NCBI GenBank assembly: GCA_963828555.1
Contig: CAWHEL010000005.1
Location: 248,001 to 312,000, forward strand
DNA from: JADJPO01 sp963828555
GTDB taxonomy: Bacteria > Actinomycetota > Actinomycetes > Actinomycetales > Kineosporiaceae
Direction of reading: 5' to 3'
DNA length: 64,000 nt
Part shown: positions 24,380-32,987 of the stretch, piece by piece
How positions within the stretch are numbered: the stretch's first letter is position 1
Layout of the letters: each line of letters starts with the position of its first letter
The notes under the pieces: model-generated
The model's database searches: none
What the model saw: only the letters and a program-made list of their open reading frames with translations
Told to the model about the DNA's origin: nothing
Program-made: the position numbers and the translations under genes

Positions 24380-25618
24380 ATGCAGATGCCGATGGCCAGA
24401 CTCAGCCGGAGATGGAACGCCGTGCTCGACGACCCCGCGCCGCCGGGGCCCGGCGTCCATCGCCTGGTGCCCCTGGCTCCGGCCGTCCTCGGGGCCACGA
24501 TGGCCTTCCTCGCCCTGGGCCGACTGGCCGCCGACCAGGGCAGCGCGGGAGTGACGCTGGCCGTCGCCACCGGCACCGCCGGCGCCGCCCTTGTGCTGTG
24601 CAGCCTGATCTGGCGTCGGCACGACCTGGGCAGCACCGCGCTGCACGCGGTCCTGGCCGGGTGCGTGCTGCTCGGCGCGGCCGACACCGTCGCCTACACC
24701 CAGTCCACCGCGCGGCCCGACCGCGCCGCGGAACTGATCCTCCTGGCCGCCGGATGCGGGCTGCTGCTCATACCGGGCGCCTGGTACCTGGGCGCGCTGA
24801 GCGCGGTGCTTGCGGCGTGGATCAGCCTCGCCTGGGCCGGCGGACCGGCCCAGGGGCTGTACCTGCTAGGCGCGGCCGTCTCCCTCGGCCTGTCCCACGG
24901 CGTCCGCCAGGCCCGTTTGACCTCGCTACGCGAATCGGCCGAGGAGCTGCAGCGGGCCTCCGCCCGCCAGCCTGCCCCGATCGCTTCGACCCCACCGACG
25001 GCTCACGGCACCGGCCACACGATCCGACTCGACCCCCGAACCGGGTTGCCCGACCAGGGCGGGGTGCTGCTGGTCGGCGAGCACCTGCACGCCATCGCCC
25101 GGCGGGAGAAGAGCGCGATCGGCTGCGCCATCGTCGAGATCGGCGGCTATCAGGAGGTGCAGGCGACCTGGGGCCAGGCCGCGGCCGACGCCCTGGTCCG
25201 GCACCTGGCCACAGTGCTGAGCGGTGCTGTCCGGCAGACCGATGTGGTGGGCCGCTGGGCCCCCGACCAGTTCGCCGTCGTGGCCCACGGCCAGGGCGCC
25301 AGCACCGAAATCCTCACCCGGCGAATCGCCCAGACCCTGGAGCAGGACTGCCCGCTGGATGCCACCCAGTGGCCGCGCGTGCTGCGCCTGGGCCACGCCC
25401 TGCGCGAGCCGTGGGAGGAGGAAGGCCTACGTGCCACCCTCGACGTCGCTGCCGCCGGCATAGGCGGCCCGCTCCTGCTCGACCTTGGTCCCCACCCAGA
25501 GCGCGACGAACCAGAGCAGGGCGAACAGGGCCCCGACGGCGTACATCGACCGCACCCAGTAGCCGGTAGCGATCACCGCCACCTGCAGCAGGCTGCCGAG
25601 CAGATACCCGGCGCGTAG
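24380..25618 (+). CDS. membrane protein with degenerate GGDEF domain
   Basis: About 412 residues if the ATG at 24380 is used (ATGs at 24386 and 24392 and a GTG at 24422 are alternatives; none has a strong ribosome binding site). Five to six helices occupy about 30-175. The GGDEF-like domain (about 220-385) starts DPRTGLPDQGG and has RQTDVVGRWAPDQFAVV: the GGDEF signature is replaced by APDQF, while the inhibitory-site RxxD (RQTD) is kept. Cyclase activity is therefore unlikely; c-di-GMP binding is possible. The last ~60 residues are encoded opposite the DUF4233 gene, an unusually long convergent overlap of 192 bases. Confidence 0.75.
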   Translation: MQMPMARLSRRWNAVLDDPAPPGPGVHRLVPLAPAVLGATMAFLALGRLAADQGSAGVTLAVATGTAGAALVLCSLIWRRHDLGSTALHAVLAGCVLLGAADTVAYTQSTARPDRAAELILLAAGCGLLLIPGAWYLGALSAVLAAWISLAWAGGPAQGLYLLGAAVSLGLSHGVRQARLTSLRESAEELQRASARQPAPIASTPPTAHGTGHTIRLDPRTGLPDQGGVLLVGEHLHAIARREKSAIGCAIVEIGGYQEVQATWGQAAADALVRHLATVLSGAVRQTDVVGRWAPDQFAVVAHGQGASTEILTRRIAQTLEQDCPLDATQWPRVLRLGHALREPWEEEGLRATLDVAAAGIGGPLLLDLGPHPERDEPEQGEQGPDGVHRPHPVAGSDHRHLQQAAEQIPGA

Positions 25619-25789
25619 CCGGAGCAGGCCGGCCACCACGAGACAGGCCAGGGCCAGCCCGCCGTGCAGCGCGAGCGCACGACCGACGCCGAGATCGCTC
25701 AGGTCTTTGGCGACCAGACCGGCGAAGAAGACCGCGAACGACTCCAGGGTGAGCATGGCCGCGGCCATCGTGCGGCGGGGCGAGCGCAT
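25427..25789 (-). CDS. DUF4233 family membrane protein
   Basis: A 120-residue protein with four predicted helices (for example LTLESFAVFFAGLVAKDL and YAVGALFALLWFVALWVG). The start RRTMAAAMLTLESFAVFFAGL region is typical of DUF4233. It is found next to folC across actinobacteria (Rv2446c in M. tuberculosis) and its function is unknown. Its ATG shares a base with the folC stop (TGATG), so it is translationally coupled. Confidence 0.88.
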   Translation of the reverse strand: MRSPRRTMAAAMLTLESFAVFFAGLVAKDLSDLGVGRALALHGGLALACLVVAGLLRLRAGYLLGSLLQVAVIATGYWVRSMYAVGALFALLWFVALWVGTKVEQERAAYAGGSDVEGGT

Positions 25790-27234
25790 CAGGTCTTCTT
25801 CCGGGACGCAGCGTCCCGCGCAGCGGCAATCGCGTCGGCGCGATCGGCGGCCCGGGCGGCCACCCGGTCGGCGAGCGGGGTGTCGGCCCGGTCGGCGCCG
25901 AGCAGCACCCGCACCTCGGCCACCAGCGGGATCGACCCGGTGACCAGCACCCCGGCCCCCGGCCGGTGATCGGCCTCGGCCAGTTCCACGGCCCGGTCGA
26001 GCGCCACGTCGAGCCGCTCCACCACGTGCACCACATCCTCGCCGAACACCTCTGCCGCGATCGCGCCGAGCTCGTCCGGATCCATCGCCCGGGGCGAGGA
26101 GGATCGCGTGATCACCACCTCGTCCAGCACCTGCTGCAGCGTGTCGAGGATGCCCATCGCGTCCTTGTCTGCCATCACCCCGATCACCCCCACGAGCCGC
26201 GACATCGCGAAGGACTCCTCCAGCGCCACGGCCAGCACCGCTGCCCCGGCGGGGTTGTGCGCGGCGTCGACCAGAATCGTCGGGCTGCGCCGCACCACTT
26301 CCAGCCGGCCCGGCGAATCGGAGCCGGCGAACGCCTCGCGCACCACGTCGGCGTCGAGCTGACCCGGCGCCACCCCGAGGAAGGCCTCGACGGCGACCAG
26401 GGCGCAGGCTGCGTTCTGCGCCTGGTGGGCGCCGTGCAGCGGCAGGAACACCTCGTCGTAGTCGCCGCCGAGCCCCCGCAGGGTGAGCAGCTGGCCGCCG
26501 ACGGCGACTTCGCGGACGGCGACGTCGAAGTCGATCCCCTCCCGTACCACGGTGGCCCCGACCTCGACCGCCCGGGCCATGATCACCTCATACGCCTCCG
26601 GCGACTGCTCGGCCAGGACGACGACCGCCCCCGGCTCGATGATCCCCGCCTTCTCGGCGGCGATCGTGGCCACGTCGTGGCCGAGGAACCGCTGGTGGTC
26701 GACCGCGATCGGGGTGATCACGGCGACCTCGGCATGAACCACGTTGGTCGCGTCCCACGAACCGCCCATGCCGACCTCGACCACCGCGACGTCGACCGGG
26801 GCGTCGGCGAAGGCGGCGTAGCCCATCGCCACCAGCACCTCGAAGAAGGTCAGCGGCACCGCGCCGTCGCGGGCCGAGGTGGCGTCCACCAGGTCCAGGT
26901 AGGGCCGCACCTCGTCGTAGACCTCGACGAACCGCTCCGCCGACAGGGGAACGCCGTCCAGACTGATCCGTTCCCGCACGTCGGTCAGGTGCGGGCTGAC
27001 GAACCGGCCCGTGCGCAACCCGTGCGCCCGCAGCAGGGCCTCGATCATGCGGGTGGTAGAGGTCTTGCCGTTGGTCCCGGTGAGGTGGATCGTGCGGAAG
27101 GCGTTCTGGGGGTCGCCGAGCAGTTCGGTCACCGAGGTGATCCGCTCCAGGCCGGGCACCAGGTCATGCTCGGGCGCCCGGCCCAGGATCTCCCGGTAGA
27201 CCTCGCCGATCCGCTCCCCCGGCTGCTCGCTCAC
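25789..27234 (-). CDS. folC: bifunctional dihydrofolate/folylpolyglutamate synthase
   Basis: A 481-residue FolC that adds glutamate to dihydropteroate and to reduced folates. The ATP P-loop is HLTGTNGKTSTTRMIE; other Mur-ligase-family signatures are RTGRFVSPHLTDVRERI, VEVGMGGSWDATNVV (the Mg-binding G-G-x-x-D-x-T-N pattern), ITPIAVDHQRFLG and LVDAAHNPAGAAVL. Length is slightly above the E. coli enzyme, normal for actinobacteria. The GTG start overlaps the ileS stop by four bases. Confidence 0.96.
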   Translation of the reverse strand: MSEQPGERIGEVYREILGRAPEHDLVPGLERITSVTELLGDPQNAFRTIHLTGTNGKTSTTRMIEALLRAHGLRTGRFVSPHLTDVRERISLDGVPLSAERFVEVYDEVRPYLDLVDATSARDGAVPLTFFEVLVAMGYAAFADAPVDVAVVEVGMGGSWDATNVVHAEVAVITPIAVDHQRFLGHDVATIAAEKAGIIEPGAVVVLAEQSPEAYEVIMARAVEVGATVVREGIDFDVAVREVAVGGQLLTLRGLGGDYDEVFLPLHGAHQAQNAACALVAVEAFLGVAPGQLDADVVREAFAGSDSPGRLEVVRRSPTILVDAAHNPAGAAVLAVALEESFAMSRLVGVIGVMADKDAMGILDTLQQVLDEVVITRSSSPRAMDPDELGAIAAEVFGEDVVHVVERLDVALDRAVELAEADHRPGAGVLVTGSIPLVAEVRVLLGADRADTPLADRVAARAADRADAIAAARDAASRKKT

Positions 27235-30200
27235 GTCGGCGACACCGTGATCTGCACCAGCGACGCTCCGGCGAGCTCGTCGTAGGAGACCCCGGCCCGG
27301 GCCTCGGTCTCCGCCTCGACCACCACCTCGACGGCGAGCGTCTCCGACCGGATCAGCTCCTCGTGTGCCGAGACCGCGTCGGGGACCTCGGTGCTCGGGG
27401 TGGTCAGGGTGAGCACGATCCGATCGCCCACCGCCAGACCGGCGTCGCGCCGGGCCTGCTGCACGGCGCGGACCAGGTCGCGGGCCAGGCCCTCCCGGGC
27501 CGCCTCCGCGGTGACCGCGGTGTCTAGCACCAGGAAACCGCCGCCGGCGAGCACGGCCACCGCCACTCCAGGAGCCCCGTCACCGGAGTAATCCCCTTGC
27601 GATACAACGGTTTCCAGGCTGTACTCACCCTCGGCGAGGGCCACTCCGCCGCAGACCAGAGTGCCGTCGTCCGCCTGCTGCCAGTCACCGGACTTGCTGG
27701 CCCGGATCACGTCCTGCACCGCCTTGCCCAGGCGCGGGCCGGCCGCCCGGGCATTCACGGTCAGCCGCTGGGTGATCCCGACCTCGTGCGCCTCGGGATC
27801 GTCCAGGCCGACCAGGCGCACCGACCGCACGTTCACCTCGTCGGCGATGATCGAGGCGAACGGCTGCAGCGCCGACGGATCCGCGGTCACCACGGTGAGC
27901 AGCGGCAGCGGCAGGCGCACCCGCAGCGCGGCCGCCTTGCGCAGCCCGAGCGCGGCCGAGGCCACGTCCCGCGCGGTGTCCATCGCCTCCACCAGCGCGG
28001 CGTCCGCGGGCAGCGCGTCGGCGCCGGAGACGGCCGGCCAGTCGGTCAGGTGCACGCTGCGCCCGCCGGTCAGCCCACGCCAGATCTCCTCGCTGATCAA
28101 CGGCAGCAGCGGGGCCGCGAGGCGGGTGAGCACCTCGAGCGCGGTGCAAAGGGTGTCGAAGGCGTCGCGCGCGTCCTGCGTGATGCCCTCGGTGGCCCAG
28201 AACCGCTCCCGGGAACGGCGGACGTACCAGTTGGTCAGCGCGTCCAGGTGGTCGCGCAGGCTCTGCGCGGCACCGGCCAGGTCGTAGGCGTCCAGCTGCG
28301 CGGTCATGGTGACCACCAGCTCCTGGGTCTTGGCCAGCAGGTACCGGTCCAGCACGTCGGTCGAGGCCGTCCCGGCGGTGCGCCGCTGCGCCCGGTACCC
28401 GCCGTCCGCCGGGTCGCCACAGGTGTTGGCATACAGCGCGAAGAAGTACCAGACGTTCCACAGCGGCAGCATCACCTGCCGGACGCCGTCGCGGATGCCC
28501 CGCTCGGTGACCACCAGGTTGCCGCCACGCAGCACCGGGGAGGACATCAGGAACCAGCGCATCGCGTCGGCGCCGTCGCGGTCGAAGACCTCGCGCACGT
28601 CGGGGTAGTTGCGCAGGCTCTTGCTCATCTTGCGGCTGTCGTCGCCGAGCAGGATGCCGTGGCTGACGCAGGCCGAGAACGCCGGCCGGTCGAACAGCGC
28701 GGTGGCCAGCACGTGCATCGTGTAGAACCAGCCGCGGGTCTGCCCGATGTACTCCACGATGAAGTCGCCCGGGTAGTGGTTCTCGAACCACTCGGCGTTC
28801 TCGAACGGGTAGTGCACCTGGGCGAACGGCATCGAGCCGGACTCGAACCAGCAGTCCAGCACCTCGGGCACCCGGCGCATGGTCGAGGCGCCCGTGGGGT
28901 CGTCCGGGTTGGGCCGGGTCAGGTCGTCGACGTAGGGCCGGTGCAGGTCGGTGACCTCGACCCCGAAGTCGCGCTGCAGCTCGGCCAGCGACCCGTAGAC
29001 GTCGGTGCGCGGGTAGCGAGGGTCGTCACTGACCCAGACCGGGATCGGCGAGCCCCAGTAGCGGTTGCGGCTGATCGACCAGTCGCGGGCGTTGGCCAGC
29101 CACTTGCCGAACGAGCCCTCCTTGATGTGGTCGGGCACCCACTGGATCTGCTGGTTCAGCTCGACCATGCGGTCGCGGAAGGTGCTCACCGCGACGAACC
29201 AGCTGGAGACCGCCTTGTAGATCAACGGATTGTCGCAGCGCCAGCAGTGCGGGTAGGGGTGCTCGTAGGACTCGTGCCGCACCAGGGTTCCGGCCGCCTT
29301 CAGGTCGGCGACGATCCGCGGGTTGGCCTCGAACACCTGCTGCCCGGCGTAGTCGGGCACCTCGGGGGTGAACCGGCCCTGGCCGTCCACTGGGACCACC
29401 GGCTCGATGCCGGCCTCGTCGCAGGCGAGCTTGTCCTCCTCACCGAAGGCCGGTGCCATGTGCACGATGCCGGTGCCCTCGTCGGTGGTGACGAAGTCTC
29501 CGCCGAGCACCTGGTGGGCGTTCGCGCGGCCGGCGAAGTAGCCGAACGGCGGCGTGTAGGTAGCGCCGACCAGGTCGGACCCCTTCAGCTGCGCCACCAC
29601 CGTCGCCTCGCCGAGCTCCCGGGCGAAGTGACTCACCCGGGCCGCGGCGAGCACGTACCGCTCCCCCGCGTGAGCGCTTCCCTCGGCCGGGGTGACCACC
29701 ACGTAGTCCAGATCCGGGTGCACCGCCATGGCCAGGTTGCTCGGCAGGGTCCACGGCGTCGTCGTCCAGATCAGCGCCTTGGCGCCGGACGCCGGGCCGC
29801 TGGTCAGTTCCATCGCGACGGTCACCGCCGGGTCCTGGCGCTGGCGGTAGACGTCGTCCATGCGGGTCTCGGTGTTGCTCAGCGGGGTCTCGCACCGCCA
29901 GCAGTAAGCCAGCACCCGGAAGCCCTCGTAGACCAAGCCCTTGTCCCACAAGGACTTGAACGCCCACATGACGCTCTCCATGTAGTCCAGGTCGAGGGTC
30001 TTGTAGTCGTTCTCGAAGTCGACCCAGCGGGCCTGGCGGTGAACGTAGTCCTCCCAGTCCTTGGTGTAGGCCAGCACCGAGGTGCGGCAGACGTCGTTGA
30101 ACCGGCCGATGCCCATCTGCTCGATCTCGGCCTTGTGCACGATGCCGAGCTGCTTCTCCGCCTCCACCTCGGCGGGCAGCCCGTGGCAGTCCCAGCCGAA

Positions 30201-30497
30201 GCGGCGCTCCACCCGGTGCCCGCGCATGGTCTGGTAGCGCGGCACCACGTCCTTGACGTAGCCGGTGAGCAGGTGGCCGTAGTGCGGCAGGCCGTTGGCG
30301 AACGGCGGGCCGTCGTAGAAGACGAACTCGTTGGCGCCGGTCGCGCCGTCCGCGCCGTCGGCCGGCCGTGCGGCCACGCTGGCCTCGAAGGTGCCGTCGC
30401 TGCTCCAGTAGCGCAGGATCCGTTCCTCGATCTCCGGGAAGGCCGGGGTGGGCACGACCTGCGGATAGCGCGTCTGGCTCTGGTGGTCCTCGGGCAC
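27231..30497 (-). CDS. ileS: isoleucine--tRNA ligase
   Basis: A 1088-residue class I IleRS of the longer, eukaryote-like type common in actinobacteria. HIGH appears as GLPHYGHLLTGYVKD and KMSKS as DSRKMSKSLRNYPD; the editing domain contains TTDEGTGIVHMAPAFGEED; the anticodon-binding domain follows LTNWYVRRSRERFW. The GTG at 30497 has GAGGAG eight bases upstream and lies just after a T-box leader; the open frame extends to 30590 but overlaps that leader. folC overlaps its end. Confidence 0.97.
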   Translation of the reverse strand: MPEDHQSQTRYPQVVPTPAFPEIEERILRYWSSDGTFEASVAARPADGADGATGANEFVFYDGPPFANGLPHYGHLLTGYVKDVVPRYQTMRGHRVERRFGWDCHGLPAEVEAEKQLGIVHKAEIEQMGIGRFNDVCRTSVLAYTKDWEDYVHRQARWVDFENDYKTLDLDYMESVMWAFKSLWDKGLVYEGFRVLAYCWRCETPLSNTETRMDDVYRQRQDPAVTVAMELTSGPASGAKALIWTTTPWTLPSNLAMAVHPDLDYVVVTPAEGSAHAGERYVLAAARVSHFARELGEATVVAQLKGSDLVGATYTPPFGYFAGRANAHQVLGGDFVTTDEGTGIVHMAPAFGEEDKLACDEAGIEPVVPVDGQGRFTPEVPDYAGQQVFEANPRIVADLKAAGTLVRHESYEHPYPHCWRCDNPLIYKAVSSWFVAVSTFRDRMVELNQQIQWVPDHIKEGSFGKWLANARDWSISRNRYWGSPIPVWVSDDPRYPRTDVYGSLAELQRDFGVEVTDLHRPYVDDLTRPNPDDPTGASTMRRVPEVLDCWFESGSMPFAQVHYPFENAEWFENHYPGDFIVEYIGQTRGWFYTMHVLATALFDRPAFSACVSHGILLGDDSRKMSKSLRNYPDVREVFDRDGADAMRWFLMSSPVLRGGNLVVTERGIRDGVRQVMLPLWNVWYFFALYANTCGDPADGGYRAQRRTAGTASTDVLDRYLLAKTQELVVTMTAQLDAYDLAGAAQSLRDHLDALTNWYVRRSRERFWATEGITQDARDAFDTLCTALEVLTRLAAPLLPLISEEIWRGLTGGRSVHLTDWPAVSGADALPADAALVEAMDTARDVASAALGLRKAAALRVRLPLPLLTVVTADPSALQPFASIIADEVNVRSVRLVGLDDPEAHEVGITQRLTVNARAAGPRLGKAVQDVIRASKSGDWQQADDGTLVCGGVALAEGEYSLETVVSQGDYSGDGAPGVAVAVLAGGGFLVLDTAVTAEAAREGLARDLVRAVQQARRDAGLAVGDRIVLTLTTPSTEVPDAVSAHEELIRSETLAVEVVVEAETEARAGVSYDELAGASLVQITVSPT

Positions 30498-30727
30498 GGT
30501 CCGGGCTCCTCGCTGCCTCGCCTGTGACGGCGAGGACGACGCCACCGGAGTTCTCCGGGGCACCGCGGTACCACCTCGCTTGCGCACCACTCACGCGATG
30601 CGCCACTCCACATCGGCTGTGACGGGCCGGACCCGTCCGGTTCTACTGGGGGCCCGGGGTCGGCCTGCGGCCCGCGTGCCCTGTTCTTCCGGAGGCTCGC
30701 CGGTGATGGCCGGGTCGAAGCCTGTGC
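30498..30727 (-). promoter_or_regulatory. T-box leader (translational) of ileS
   Basis: The ileS leader has the conserved T-box AGGTGGTACCGCGG at 30576-30563 (minus strand), whose TGGT pairs with the tRNA acceptor end, and a short stem I with the sequence CGACCCGGCCATCACCGGCG, in which ATC at 30707-30705 is the isoleucine specifier. Downstream, CCTCGCC (30535-30529) can pair either with GGCGAGG (30522-30516) or with the Shine-Dalgarno GCGAGG (30513-30508), a classic sequestration switch. Uncharged tRNA-Ile should free the ribosome binding site. This is the ultrashort stem-I design known for actinobacterial ileS. Confidence 0.93.
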
Positions 30728-30732
30728 GCACC

Positions 30733-30738
30733 ATGCTA
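30733..30738 (-). promoter_or_regulatory. -10 element for ileS transcript
   Basis: TAGCAT fits the actinobacterial TANNNT -10 consensus and lies a few bases before the beginning of the T-box stem I. No good -35 is visible at the usual spacing. Confidence 0.4.
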
Positions 30739-30817
30739 ACTGCTCCGGCACGGGCACGGCGCGCGCGTTTCGCCGCCACTACGGGTCAACGACGACGGCG
30801 CGAGCTACCCTCGGTCC

Positions 30818-31753
30818 GTGGCCTGGCAGCACGCTGCGGCATCGTCCGCCCGCCCCGGACGCTATCGGTCGCTCAAGTTGCTACTCTTCGTAGTCATATC
30901 ATCACTCTTCGCTTTGTATTGCGTCGGATCGGCGGCCGCCGCGACGGCGCCGCCAGCCGGGTACGACGTCGTCGTCACCCTGACCCAGAACCTCCAGGGC
31001 AAGCCCGGCACCACGGTGTGGTCCATCGTCTCCTGGCGGAATGCCGGACCGGACCAGGCGCCCCGGTTGAGGATCACCTACACCCCGCCGCTGGGCACCG
31101 AGATCCCCGGCTCCGGCCTGCCCACCGGCTGGACCAAGACCGGGCGCAGCGTGACCCGGGTGACCACCGCGGTGCTCCCGCCAGGCCGGCAGAACAACGC
31201 CTCCATCCCGCTGCGGATCCCGGCCAAGGCCGTCCCCGGGACATTGTTGGTCGGCGGCGAGGCCACCGGCCGAGGGCTCACCGGCCAGGATCGCGCGCCG
31301 GCCAACAACACGGCCTACAACCGCGTCCTGGTGCTCGCGGCCGTTCCCTCGCCCACCCCGTCGCCGACCCCGACGGTCACGCGGACGCCGACCCCGACCC
31401 CCACGAAGTCGCCGGCGCCGAAGCCGACCGTGAGGCCGACGGTCACCACGGCCGCCACCGGTGCGCCCACCGCCCGCACCACGCAGGCCCGGGTGAACGC
31501 CGAGCCCAGCCTGAGTGCCAGCACCTATCTGGTGGCGGCGCCCAGCCCCAGCTCGGTGGAAGTCTCGATCACCCCCCAAGTGATCCAGGTAACCGACGCC
31601 TCGCCCGACGGGTCGTCGGTCGAACTGCTGCCGCTGTTGGGGGCACTGACCTGCTTCACCGCCGCAGCGCTCGGCGGGGTCGCCTTCAAGCGCCGTCAGG
31701 CAGCCGCGCAGGCCCACGACGCCGAGGTCCGCTCACTGCACGAGATCTACTGA
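30818..31753 (+). CDS. exported Pro/Thr-rich surface protein with C-terminal anchor helix
   Basis: A 311-residue protein with an N-terminal signal helix (LKLLLFVVISSLFALYCVG, then AAAATA), a beta-sandwich domain (about 45-165) similar in style to DUF11 repeats (VSWRNAGPDQAPRLRITYT), a Pro/Thr/Ser linker (about 170-225, PSPTPSPTPTVTRTPTPTPT), and a C-terminal helix (LLPLLGALTCFTAAALGGVA) with a basic cytosolic tail. This is the usual plan of a membrane- or wall-anchored actinobacterial surface protein. No LPXTG motif. GTG start is uncertain because no strong ribosome binding site is present. Function unknown. Confidence 0.75.
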   Translation: MAWQHAAASSARPGRYRSLKLLLFVVISSLFALYCVGSAAAATAPPAGYDVVVTLTQNLQGKPGTTVWSIVSWRNAGPDQAPRLRITYTPPLGTEIPGSGLPTGWTKTGRSVTRVTTAVLPPGRQNNASIPLRIPAKAVPGTLLVGGEATGRGLTGQDRAPANNTAYNRVLVLAAVPSPTPSPTPTVTRTPTPTPTKSPAPKPTVRPTVTTAATGAPTARTTQARVNAEPSLSASTYLVAAPSPSSVEVSITPQVIQVTDASPDGSSVELLPLLGALTCFTAAALGGVAFKRRQAAAQAHDAEVRSLHEIY

Positions 31754-31760
31754 ATCCACC

Positions 31761-32918
31761 GTGCGGCAACGCCTTTGGCCCCTGTACGCAGGCGGCTTCC
31801 TCGGGCCGTTCGGCGGCGCCATGGTCACCACGATGCTGCCCGAACTGGCCGGCGGACTGCACACCTCACTGGCCACCGCCGCCTCGTCGCTGACCGTCTA
31901 CCTGATCCCCTTCGCCGCGATCATGCTGGTCTCGGGGACGCTGGCCGAGCACTGGGGCCGGGCCCGCACCATCCGGCTGGCCTACCTGGTCTACGCCCTG
32001 GCGTCGCTGGCCTGCGCGCTGGCTCCGGGCGCCTCCACCTTCCTCGCAGCCCGGGCGGTGCAGGGCGCCGCGAACGCCTTCACCACCCCACTGCTGGTCG
32101 CGGTGATCTCGGACGTAGTGCCGCCGGCCGGCCTGGGCCGGGCGTTGGGCCGGTTCGGCGGCTGGCAGGCGGCGGGCCAGGCGTTCGCTCCACTGGTCGG
32201 CGGGCTGGCGGCAGCCCTGGACTACCGGTTCGCCTTCCTCGCAGCCGCCGCGGCGGCGGTGCTGCTCGGCATCGTCACGTCGGCCGAGTCCCACGAGGTC
32301 CACGCCGACCACCGGGCGGCCCCGGCGTCCGAGTCACCGTGGCAGCGCTGGCGTTCGCTGCGCAATCGCCCGCTCGCCCTGGCCTGCGCGGTGGCCTTCG
32401 GGCTGTACCTGGCCAGCAGCGGCCTGAACATCCTGGCCGCGCTGCTCGCGCACGACCGGCTCGGCCTGGGGCCTGACCAGCGCGGTCTGGTGATCGCGGC
32501 ATTCGGCGTGGCCGGCCTGCTCACCGGAGCCCGGCTCGGCCGCGTCGCCGACCGGATCGGGCTGCGCCGGTTCGGCGTCATCGCCGCCACCCTGCTGGCG
32601 ACCACCATCGCTCTGGCCGGCCTGGCCACCACGGTGCTCGCGGCGGTCGTCGCGATGGCCGTGGCGGGGGCGGCGTCCACCGCGGGGCGGCTGACCAGCA
32701 CCTCGCTCGCGGTGACCAGCACGCCGGGCAACCGGGCCGGGGCCACGTCGGTGGCCCTGGCCTGGCAGTTCCTGGGCTCGGCGCTGGCCCCGGTGGCCTT
32801 CCTGCCGCTCTACCGCCACCACGTCGAGGCGTCGTTCCTGCTCGCCGGAGCCGGTGCCGCCGCAGCCGCCCTCCTCCTCGCCCTCCCCGTCAAAACCCTG
32901 CTCATGCTCCGCCGGTGA
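31761..32918 (+). CDS. MFS transporter
   Basis: A 385-residue major facilitator with 12 predicted helices. The family's loop 2-3 motif appears as GTLAEHWGRARTIRLAY, and its weaker echo between helices 8 and 9 as ARLGRVADRIGLRRFGV. It resembles drug or metabolite exporters of the 12-helix class; substrate unknown. GTG start seven bases after the surface protein stop suggests co-transcription. The last codons form one arm of a long hairpin shared with the valS end. Confidence 0.88.
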   Translation: MRQRLWPLYAGGFLGPFGGAMVTTMLPELAGGLHTSLATAASSLTVYLIPFAAIMLVSGTLAEHWGRARTIRLAYLVYALASLACALAPGASTFLAARAVQGAANAFTTPLLVAVISDVVPPAGLGRALGRFGGWQAAGQAFAPLVGGLAAALDYRFAFLAAAAAAVLLGIVTSAESHEVHADHRAAPASESPWQRWRSLRNRPLALACAVAFGLYLASSGLNILAALLAHDRLGLGPDQRGLVIAAFGVAGLLTGARLGRVADRIGLRRFGVIAATLLATTIALAGLATTVLAAVVAMAVAGAASTAGRLTSTSLAVTSTPGNRAGATSVALAWQFLGSALAPVAFLPLYRHHVEASFLLAGAGAAAAALLLALPVKTLLMLRR

Positions 32919-32977
32919 ACATTTCCGAGGACACGACAACGCTGTCAGATGTTCACCCGCGGAGCATGAGCAGGGTT
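32894..32977. terminator. long bidirectional hairpin between MFS gene and valS
   Basis: A 29-base arm at 32894-32922 pairs with 32949-32977 with one mismatch; the loop is 26 bases. The left arm contains the last eight codons and stop of the MFS gene, and the right arm ends 10 bases before the valS stop. It is probably a two-way terminator; the stem is exceptionally long. Confidence 0.75.
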
Positions 32978-32987
32978 GGGGTCGGGG

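Noticed and set aside
27597..30527. 976-codon plus-strand open frame opposite ileS
   Set aside because: Antisense shadow of isoleucine--tRNA ligase and its T-box leader; no domain signature or ribosome binding site.
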